Origin: an uncultured Bacteroidota bacterium | GTDB lineage: Bacteria; Bacteroidota; Bacteroidia; Bacteroidales; SZUA-534 | Direction: 5' to 3' | Assembly (NCBI GenBank): GCA_937899145.1 | Contig: CALBPW010000455.1 | Coordinates: 1 to 6,704, forward strand | Length of the DNA stretch: 6,704 bases | In this document: positions 1 through 4,799 of the stretch, in pieces | How positions within the stretch are numbered: the first letter of the stretch is position 1 | Layout: each line of letters opens with the position of its first letter | The notes under the pieces: generated by a model | Seen by the model: the letters and a program-made list of their open reading frames with translations, nothing else | What the model was told of the DNA's origin: nothing | The model's database searches: none | Made by a program: the position numbers and the translations under genes

Positions 1-1
1 A

Positions 2-481
2 ATAAAACGCCAACACCCTGAAACTGAGGTGTTTTGCTTCTATATGGACATTCGCATGTTCGGGCCTTACTATGAGGAACTTTATCGCGAAGCGCAAGAA
101 AAATGGAAAGTGACGTTTGTGCGCGGAAAAATCTCCGAAGCCGCATCAAACCTTGACGGCGAGATTCAGATTAAAGCCGAAGACACACTCATCGGCAAGC
201 CATTGCACATGAAAACCGACCTGCTTGTACTGATGTGTGGCATGGAAGCCGACACCGACGAACCAATTGCCAAACAACTCGGCATTGAACGTGGCGAAAA
301 CCGTTTCTTCAAATCGGCTGACAACTACACAAAATACAACCATACCAACATTGAAGGCGTGTTCACAGCAGGCACTTGCACCGCCCCGATGAACATAAAC
401 GACACCATCGCCAACGCCCGCGCGGCGGCGATTTCAATACACAAATATTTGGAAACACAAACAGAAAACGTGAACTCTTAA
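2..481 (+). CDS. HdrA/QmoA-like FAD-dependent subunit, C-terminal part (5' end outside window)
   Basis: The reading frame is open from the left edge, so the true start lies upstream; 159 residues and the stop are visible. The protein resembles the C-terminal half of the HdrA family (heterodisulfide reductase subunit A, including QmoA). Seen: a 'YMDIRMFGPYYEELYREA' segment matching the family's 'MD-R-FG--YEE-Y--A' region, 'LLVLMCGMEAD' where the family has 'LVVLS-G', and a closing 'GVFTAGTCTAPMNINDTIA' stretch typical of the FAD-binding end of these flavoproteins. No C-x2-C-x2-C-x3-C ferredoxin motif occurs in the visible part, which is closer to QmoA than to methanogen HdrA with its C-terminal ferredoxin. 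Two HdrC/HdrD-type genes follow on the same strand, so it is probably the flavin subunit of the same complex. Family assignment is firm; the choice between HdrA and QmoA, and the electron donor, are inferred. Confidence 0.85.
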   Translation: MKRQHPETEVFCFYMDIRMFGPYYEELYREAQEKWKVTFVRGKISEAASNLDGEIQIKAEDTLIGKPLHMKTDLLVLMCGMEADTDEPIAKQLGIERGENRFFKSADNYTKYNHTNIEGVFTAGTCTAPMNINDTIANARAAAISIHKYLETQTENVNS

Positions 482-528
482 ACACGTTGGACAGCAAACT
501 TATACGGACAATAAAAACGACAAACGCT

Positions 529-615
529 ATGAACACCAACATTCTCAAAACCACTATCGCCGCTTTGACACTTTTGGTTGCTTTCAACTCGTGTAAAAAA
601 GAAGAGGCAAAATGA
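529..615 (+). CDS. possible small lipoprotein (28 aa), maybe truncated or frameshifted
   Basis: A 28-residue frame starts at ATG 529 and looks like an intact lipoprotein signal. It has a short polar start with one lysine (MNTNILK), a hydrophobic core (TTIAALTLLVAF), then N-S-C followed by KKEEAK, a Cys-Lys-rich pattern common in Bacteroidota lipoproteins. A stop (TGA 613-615) comes only six residues after the cysteine, so little mature protein would remain. If the frame moves forward by one base at or just before this stop, it continues to TAA 674-676 as a charged 21-22 residue tail ending LVKDVEE. The gene may therefore be a broken remnant, a sequence error at the A-run 609-612, or a genuine tiny lipoprotein. 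It lies between hdrA-like and hdrC-like genes on the same strand, with no visible Shine-Dalgarno sequence. Function unknown, and it may not be a real gene. Confidence 0.35.
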   Translation: MNTNILKTTIAALTLLVAFNSCKKEEAK

Positions 616-680
616 GGACAAAGCAAAAAGGGCGTTTCGGCAGCCCGTCCGTTTGGTAAAGGATGTTGAAGAATAAAAAA

Positions 681-696
681 CTAAACTTCTAAACTT
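681..696 (+). repeat. tandem repeat, CTAAACTT x2, before the HdrC-like gene
   Basis: Two perfect adjacent copies of CTAAACTT (681-688 and 689-696) lie in an A/T-rich leader that ends 10 bases before the ATG at 707. A weak promoter-like arrangement overlaps them: TTG at 666-668, 21 bases, then TAAACTTTT. It does not match TAnnTTTG. The repeat may be a leader or binding element, or chance in low-complexity sequence. Confidence 0.5.
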
Positions 697-706
697 TTAA
701 CTTCCA

Positions 707-1048
707 ATGTGGGGCTTTAAGATAGCAAAATCGCAGAGTATCAACTACGACCGCAACGACAAGGAGATAATGCGGACGGTCTTGGACAACGAGCCGTCGC
801 TGCTCGTTTGCATGGCATGCGGCGGTTGCACATCAACATGCTCGGCGGGCAACCTGCTGCCCACATTCAACATTCGCCGCCTGAACACGCTGCTGCAGCG
901 TGGCGATTACACACAACTGCGCAAAGAGATAAACTCGTGCATGCTCTGCGGAAAATGCACACTCGTCTGCCCGCGCGGTGTAAATATCCGCAACATTGTC
1001 CTTAACACACGCGAAGCCTTGATGAAATATGAATCCGACACCATTTGA
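707..1048 (+). CDS. HdrC-like 4Fe-4S dicluster protein (113 aa)
   Basis: This small electron-transfer protein of the HdrC type should carry two cubane 4Fe-4S clusters. The ligands are plain: Cys35, 38, 41 and 45 (CMACGGCTSTC) and Cys78, 81, 84 and 88 (CMLCGKCTLVCP). It has no membrane segment or signal peptide, so it should sit on the cytoplasmic side, relaying electrons between the upstream flavoprotein and the downstream membrane protein. The start at ATG 707 leaves a 34-residue N-terminal region before the first cysteine, as expected for HdrC, and the length is about that of a minimal HdrC. Its last 20 bases overlap the start of the next gene, which suggests translational coupling. In the first motif the residue after the last cysteine is Ser, where a Pro is common. 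The family is certain; the partners are inferred from gene order. Confidence 0.9.
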   Translation: MWGFKIAKSQSINYDRNDKEIMRTVLDNEPSLLVCMACGGCTSTCSAGNLLPTFNIRRLNTLLQRGDYTQLRKEINSCMLCGKCTLVCPRGVNIRNIVLNTREALMKYESDTI

Positions 1049-2795
1049 CATATTCGTTCTGCCCTTCACACTCGGCATGAGCATACTTTTGGCCTACTTG
1101 GCACTCAAGTACACCCGTTGGATATGGTACTTCGACCGCGATGACCAAAAACTTATACTTCGCGGACTTTTCAGCATAAAAACACTTAAAGCGATAAAAG
1201 AGATCTTTCTTGAAAGCCTGCTGCATCATAAGATTTTCTTGGTCAACAAGCGGCTTGGTTACATGCACATGAGCCTTGCCTTCGGCTGGTTTCTGCTGAT
1301 AGTGATAGGCGACATCGAAGCGCGCGTTTACATGCACGGCTCGGCGCCATTCTACATGCCAATCTTCTTTCAGTTTTTTGTGCCAGACGACGAGTCATTC
1401 CCATTCGCACGCGGTTTTATCCAACTGATGGACGCCGCCCTCCTACTCGTTTTGTCGGGTATTGCCGTTGCACTTGTAAAACGATTCTACTCCCGAATTG
1501 TAGGCATGAAGCGCACCACAAAACTTACCCCGCGCGACAAAGTAGTGCTATACTCACTTTGGCTGATTTTTCCACTCCGTTTGTTTGCCGAAAGCGCAAC
1601 ATGCGGAATGTACGGCACAGGCGGTTTCCTGACAGGAACTGTTGGCTCTGCAATGGCCGCTCTTCTGCCTCTCGAAACAATTACTTATCCACTATGGTGG
1701 GCTTACTCTATCGACTTATGCGTCTTCTTTTTATGCCTACCGTTCAGCCGCTACATGCACATCCCGACCGAAATGTTACTCATCTTTTTCCGTAACTGGG
1801 GAATCAAATTAAAGCCTGATAATCCGATACTTGAAGAAGTGATGATACTCTCGTGCCCTCGCTGCGGCATCTGCATCGACCGTTGCCAACTCAACACCAA
1901 TCTTGGCAATCACGACACACAAGCCGTCTATTTTTTGCAACGCATCAGAAATGGCGAAATACATACCGCACAAGCCAAAAACTGCCTTATGTGCGGCCGG
2001 TGCGAGTCGGCTTGCCCCGTCGGCATCGATTTAAACGCAATCCGACTTCGCCATAGGCAAAACTTTACCCCAAAAGAAATCGCGTTACCCTACGAAAACA
2101 AAGAAGCCGAAAAGGTTGACATCGTGTATTTTACAGGCTGCATGGGACATCTTGTGCCAAAGACAAAAAACGCAATGGTAAAAATTCTACAAGCATCGGG
2201 CGACCGCTATTGGTTTATGGATGCCGACGGCGGAATTTGCTGTGGCCGCCCAATGAAACTTGCTGGTCAGACCGACGCCGCACAAAAACTAATGCAGAAA
2301 AATCAGCAATCGGTAATTGATAGTGGCGCACATACACTTGTAACCTCATGCCCAATATGCTACAAGGTTTTTAAAGAAGACTATAATTTGAATATCAATA
2401 TTTTGCATCATACCGAATACATTGACCGACTGATAAAAAACGGGAAAATAAAAGTTGACAAAAAAGATATTTCGGTTACTTACCACGACCCTTGCGAACT
2501 TGGCCGTGGCTCGGGCATTTATGAGCAGCCACGCTCTGTTTTGCAAAACGTATCAACACTAAAACCTATTGCCGATGAGTGCAAACACTCACTTTGCTGC
2601 GGTGGCAGCCTTGCAAACATAACATTACAATCGGCTGATAAACAGCGGATTGCCGAAAAGACAATGCAAACTCTAACCGCAAACTCACCAGATATAGTTG
2701 CGACAGCCTGCCCTCTTTGCAAAAAAACACTCGACCGCACACACATTGCACCCGTTGCCGATGTGGCAGAACTTGTGGCAGATGCAATGGTATAA
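1029..2795 (+). CDS. membrane cytochrome-b-like / 4Fe-4S / HdrD-type CCG fusion protein (588 aa)
   Basis: One protein combines what DsrM plus DsrK, or HdrE plus HdrD, provide as pairs. Residues 1-255 form a membrane domain resembling NarI/DsrM/HdrE cytochromes, with hydrophobic segments near 8-30, 80-100, 130-152, 170-188 and 215-240. His80 (RLGYMH) and His244 (SRYMH) are candidate heme b ligands. Residues 276-329 hold two 4Fe-4S motifs (Cys276, 279, 282, 286; Cys319, 322, 325, 329). Two CCG domains follow: Cys371, 404-405, 441, 444 and Cys489, 523-524, 561, 564. Their spacings (32/35 and 33/36 residues between ligands) fit the motif that binds the non-cubane clusters of HdrB/HdrD. The expected role is exchange of electrons between a quinone pool and a thiol/disulfide-type substrate or the HdrA/HdrC-like partners. 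ATG 1029 overlaps the upstream gene and keeps the first helix complete. Architecture is certain; substrate and direction are unknown. Confidence 0.9.
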   Translation: MNPTPFDIFVLPFTLGMSILLAYLALKYTRWIWYFDRDDQKLILRGLFSIKTLKAIKEIFLESLLHHKIFLVNKRLGYMHMSLAFGWFLLIVIGDIEARVYMHGSAPFYMPIFFQFFVPDDESFPFARGFIQLMDAALLLVLSGIAVALVKRFYSRIVGMKRTTKLTPRDKVVLYSLWLIFPLRLFAESATCGMYGTGGFLTGTVGSAMAALLPLETITYPLWWAYSIDLCVFFLCLPFSRYMHIPTEMLLIFFRNWGIKLKPDNPILEEVMILSCPRCGICIDRCQLNTNLGNHDTQAVYFLQRIRNGEIHTAQAKNCLMCGRCESACPVGIDLNAIRLRHRQNFTPKEIALPYENKEAEKVDIVYFTGCMGHLVPKTKNAMVKILQASGDRYWFMDADGGICCGRPMKLAGQTDAAQKLMQKNQQSVIDSGAHTLVTSCPICYKVFKEDYNLNINILHHTEYIDRLIKNGKIKVDKKDISVTYHDPCELGRGSGIYEQPRSVLQNVSTLKPIADECKHSLCCGGSLANITLQSADKQRIAEKTMQTLTANSPDIVATACPLCKKTLDRTHIAPVADVAELVADAMV

Positions 2796-2813
2796 ATATA
2801 AATAGCGCAATAC

Positions 2814-2843
2814 TTTCAAATCTCAAACGAATAACTACTTTTG
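2814..2843 (+). promoter_or_regulatory. promoter of the tRNA-Arg gene (Bacteroidota type)
   Basis: A perfect TAnnTTTG element (TACTTTTG, 2836-2843) lies 10 bases before the tRNA. Exactly 19 bases upstream is TTC (2814-2816), one mismatch from the TTG of the Bacteroidota -33 element. Position and spacing fit a tRNA promoter. Confidence 0.7.
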
Positions 2844-2853
2844 CACTCGTTCT

Positions 2854-2928
2854 GCCCCTGTAGTTCAACGGATAGAACGGAAGTTTCCTAAACTTTAAAT
2901 CTGAGTTCGATTCTCAGCGGGGGTACCA
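2854..2928 (+). tRNA. trnR: tRNA-Arg (anticodon CCT)
   Basis: The sequence folds as a standard cloverleaf. The acceptor stem is 2854-2860 with 2918-2924, the D arm contains GTTC/GAAC, the anticodon stem is 2880-2884 with 2892-2896, and the T arm is CTGAG/CTCAG around TTCGATT. The seven-base anticodon loop TTCCTAA places CCT at 2887-2889, reading AGG codons. The acceptor stem has two G-U pairs, including the first pair. CCA is encoded (2926-2928), unlike in the tRNA-Ser gene of this window. Confidence 0.95.
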
Positions 2929-2970
2929 AGCCTTGTATTATATTGCAAAACAATATTTTACAAGGCTTTA
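2928..2970 (+). terminator. hairpin directly after tRNA-Arg, probable terminator
   Basis: Two perfect 10-base arms (AAGCCTTGTA 2928-2937, TACAAGGCTT 2959-2968) enclose a second 6-bp stem (2940-2945 with 2951-2956, loop CAAAA), separated by a TT/TT internal loop. The left arm begins on the last A of the tRNA CCA. Only a short T run (2967-2969) follows, so termination may be partial. The structure covers the TTG at 2943 and makes that an unlikely start for the channel gene. Confidence 0.65.
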
Positions 2971-2987
2971 TCACAAAACACTACAAT

Positions 2988-3830
2988 ATGAAAAATCTGC
3001 TCACTCGCCTATTTATGAACGAAAAATTGATATTGATTGTCATCATTATCAATTCAATGGTAATATTTTTAGAAGAGAGCAACATCAATAGCTATCTTAT
3101 TGAAATCCTTGATATTATATGCACCTCAACTTTTGTGATTGAGATGTTTGTAAAAATCGGCAGCATAGGCTTTAAAAACTATTGGGAGCAACATTGGAAC
3201 AAATTCGATTTCATATTAGTGTTAATATCCATTCCAACACTTGTTACATTCTTTCTTCCAATCACCACCAGCGATTTATCTTCAGTATTGATAATGAGGG
3301 TATTTAGAGTATTTAGGTTTTTCAGAAGTTTCCGAATTTTTCCTGATTTTGGCATTATTGTTAAAAACTTTTGGACTGCAATGCGCCAAACACTCGGAAT
3401 ATTTCTCTGCTTTTTCATAATGATAGCCGCAATTGCTCTTGTAAATTGTTGTTTTTTAAAGACATACGCACCCGAATATTTTGGCACACCAATGCAATCC
3501 ATCTACTCCACTTTCCGTATTTGCACAGTCGAAGGTTGGTATGAAATACCTGATGCAGTGGCAGTTGCAACATCTCCAATCGTAGGTCATATTATCCGTA
3601 TCTACTTTTGCCTATTGCTAATTGGTGGTGGAATAATTGGTTTGTCGTTCATAAATTCCATTTTTGTTGATGCTATGGTTAGCGATAACAACGACGATGT
3701 GAAAACACAATTAACTCACATTGAATCAGAACTTTACAAAACGCAAAGCGAATTTAATAAAATAAACAAAGAACTGACGGAAATAAAAAAACTGCTACAA
3801 AAAGAAACGCCCCCAAACACAAAAGAATAA
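2988..3830 (+). CDS. voltage-gated cation channel, bacterial Nav/Cav type (280 aa)
   Basis: A six-helix ion channel subunit of the NaChBac/NavAb family, expected to work as a homotetramer in the inner membrane. S1 spans about 13-28; S2 is about 37-58 with Glu52 and Lys56; S3 is about 72-90 with Asp74. S4 carries five arginines at strict three-residue spacing (Arg104, 107, 110, 113, 116), the hallmark of a voltage sensor. S5 is about 133-158, and the pore has the filter Thr180-Val-Glu182-Gly183-Trp184. S6 is about 201-230 with glycines at 213-215 and 218. A C-terminal coiled coil follows, with clean heptads (V238, L242, I245, L249, F256, I259, L263, I266, L270). ATG 2988 was chosen because TTG 2943 lies inside a hairpin. 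G+C is visibly lower than in the flanking operons. The nearest recognisable promoter is that of tRNA-Arg. The family is certain; the ion is not. The filter glycine hints at calcium. Confidence 0.92.
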   Translation: MKNLLTRLFMNEKLILIVIIINSMVIFLEESNINSYLIEILDIICTSTFVIEMFVKIGSIGFKNYWEQHWNKFDFILVLISIPTLVTFFLPITTSDLSSVLIMRVFRVFRFFRSFRIFPDFGIIVKNFWTAMRQTLGIFLCFFIMIAAIALVNCCFLKTYAPEYFGTPMQSIYSTFRICTVEGWYEIPDAVAVATSPIVGHIIRIYFCLLLIGGGIIGLSFINSIFVDAMVSDNNDDVKTQLTHIESELYKTQSEFNKINKELTEIKKLLQKETPPNTKE

Positions 3831-3887
3831 TCAGATTTTCAATTTAACCAAATTCAAACAGGAAGCGGTCAAGATCAAAAAGCAGCG

Positions 3888-3915
3888 CAAAAATAAAAAG
3901 AGACTTGCGTCTCCC
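3888..3915 (-). terminator. strong intrinsic terminator, minus strand
   Basis: On the minus strand GAGAC-GCAA-GTCTC (3913-3900) forms a stem with a GNRA tetraloop, extendable by two G-U pairs. It is followed at once by TTTTTATTTTT. The plus strand has no T run after the stem, so it acts in the minus direction only and would not end the channel transcript. Confidence 0.75.
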
Positions 3916-4130
3916 AAAAAGGTTAATTACCACCATTGCGATTGCGTTATCATAAAATACAATCAACCAACCTTGGTGCGAAGATCGGAAATGCTTGTGC
4001 TTCAAATTGTTTGCTCGCGCATATTTTTAAATTTAACTATTCCTAAATTAAATCATTAAGAATCGTTCGGGTAATTACCATTACCACATTTTGCGAACAC
4101 TGTTTTTTACAGTTTCATAGTACTGTCAAT
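3888..4130 (-). ncRNA. candidate minus-strand small RNA (about 240 nt)
   Basis: Inferred from a promoter-terminator pair with no open frame of note between them. The near-consensus promoter at 4135-4164 predicts a 5' end around 4130, and a strong intrinsic terminator ends near 3888. Local structure in the predicted RNA supports this. GTTCG (4098-4094) pairs with CGAAC (4069-4065), nested around GTAAT (4084-4080) and ATTAC (4075-4071). Near the 5' end ACAGT can pair with ACTGT in two mutually exclusive ways. The size is near that of 6S RNA, but I do not see the single long hairpin of that family. Exact ends, and whether it is expressed, are unknown. Confidence 0.3.
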
Positions 4131-4134
4131 TGAC

Positions 4135-4164
4135 TAAATATAAGCCAATTAAAATACAAACCAA
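4135..4164 (-). promoter_or_regulatory. candidate minus-strand promoter in the intergenic region
   Basis: On the minus strand TTG (4164-4162), exactly 19 bases, then TATATTTA (4142-4135) match TTG-N19-TAnnTTTG except for the final G. The spacing equals that of the two tRNA promoters here. No coding region lies downstream before the terminator at 3888-3915. In AT-rich DNA a chance match is possible. Confidence 0.4.
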
Positions 4165-4330
4165 GTTTACTGGACATGTAGAAGACAGGATGGAACGTAC
4201 AAGGTTTACAGTTTACAAGGCGAGGTAATGCATTAATAAACAGCGTGATACACTATAAACTATGCGAATACAGAATGTCTCAATAATGGTTGCGCATTGG
4301 TATGCAATCTGTTACAGCTCTTGCCGTTAC

Positions 4331-4353
4331 TGATGTTGTGGTTTTCAACATCA
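4331..4353. repeat. 8-bp inverted repeat with 7-base loop
   Basis: TGATGTTG (4331-4338) and CAACATCA (4346-4353) are perfect inverted copies around TGGTTTT. Neither strand has a T run after the stem, so it is not a terminator. It could be an RNA hairpin or operator-like site. No adjacent gene explains it. Confidence 0.4.
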
Positions 4354-4444
4354 CTGTCTAACTGATAGCATTTGCCTGATATTCCGCAACAATTGCGCTA
4401 AGGTGGCTGTAAACCAATGTGTCTGAATTACGGAAGTAGAGGAA

Positions 4445-4488
4445 ATAAAAAAAGCGCCTGCATTTTGTAACCGAAAATGTAAGCACTT
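4445..4488 (-). terminator. intrinsic terminator of tRNA-Ser
   Basis: On the minus strand a long hairpin (4488-4452) has an inner 6-bp stem CATTTT/AAAATG around CGGTTAC. An outer 8-bp stem includes two G-U pairs, with one A-C mismatch between the two. A run of seven T follows (4453-4447). It lies 33 bases beyond the tRNA-Ser 3' end. Confidence 0.85.
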
Positions 4489-4520
4489 GCTCTTAAATGA
4501 TTATTATCAAGTTTCAGCTT

Positions 4521-4606
<86 letters not shown>

Positions 4607-4611
4607 AGCGA

Positions 4612-4641
4612 CAAAAGTAGAAAAAAGTTCTTTCCACACAA
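4612..4641 (-). promoter_or_regulatory. promoter of the tRNA-Ser gene (Bacteroidota type)
   Basis: On the minus strand TTG (4641-4639), exactly 19 bases, then TACTTTTG (4619-4612) fully match the Bacteroidota consensus. The element ends only 5 bases before the tRNA, so transcription should start at or very near the mature 5' end. The -7 octamer is identical to that of the tRNA-Arg promoter. Confidence 0.8.
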
Positions 4642-4761
4642 CACCGGCAACCAAAAAAATATCGCAGTTTAAAGTATTGATTATCAGTATATTAAAAACA
4701 AAAGTTCATCTTTGAAAGACAAACTTGCAATAATAAGGTTTACATGACAGCGTATTTTGCC

Positions 4762-4799
4762 AAAAAATTGGATGGCAATTATCGTAAATGTTTGCCATC
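4762..4799 (-). terminator. intrinsic terminator overlapping the end of the OstA-like gene
   Basis: On the minus strand GATGGCAA (4799... arm 4792-4799) and TTGCCATC (4771-4778) form a perfect 8-bp stem, followed after CAA by six T (4767-4762). The 5' arm lies in the last codons of the OstA-like gene (Asp-Gly-Lys), and its stop codon is in the 13-base loop. Confidence 0.75.

Larger units (their letters stand above)
3831..4440. other. long AT-rich stretch without a protein gene
   Basis: No convincing coding region is present on either strand; the short frames match no family I recognise. It holds a strong minus-strand terminator (3888-3915), a near-consensus minus-strand promoter (4135-4164) and several short inverted repeats: GGTAATTACC at 4070-4079, TGATGTTG/CAACATCA at 4331-4353, and CGCAA/TTGCG at 4385-4397. 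TACAAGG occurs twice (4198-4204, 4214-4220). No terminator for the channel gene is visible on the plus strand. Confidence 0.7.

Noticed and set aside
376..528. An upstream extension of the small lipoprotein frame from ATG 376.
   Set aside because: It overlaps the HdrA-like coding end in another frame, and the signal peptide begins naturally at ATG 529.
2943..2987. TTG at 2943 as start of the channel gene, adding 15 residues.
   Set aside because: It lies inside the hairpin that follows tRNA-Arg, and ATG 2988 gives a normal N-terminus just before S1.
2957..4221. A 10-base direct repeat (TTTACAAGGC at 2957-2966 and 4212-4221) as attachment sites flanking the channel gene.
   Set aside because: It is too short, part of one copy is in the tRNA terminator stem, and no integrase or target duplication is visible.
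3924..4440. Minus-strand micro-ORFs of 20-30 codons in the non-coding stretch.
   Set aside because: No recognisable protein features, and one runs straight through the terminator hairpin.
3831..4440. CRISPR array, riboswitch or insertion-sequence remnant.
   Set aside because: There are no regularly spaced repeats, no riboswitch core I recognise, and no terminal inverted repeats or transposase fragments.
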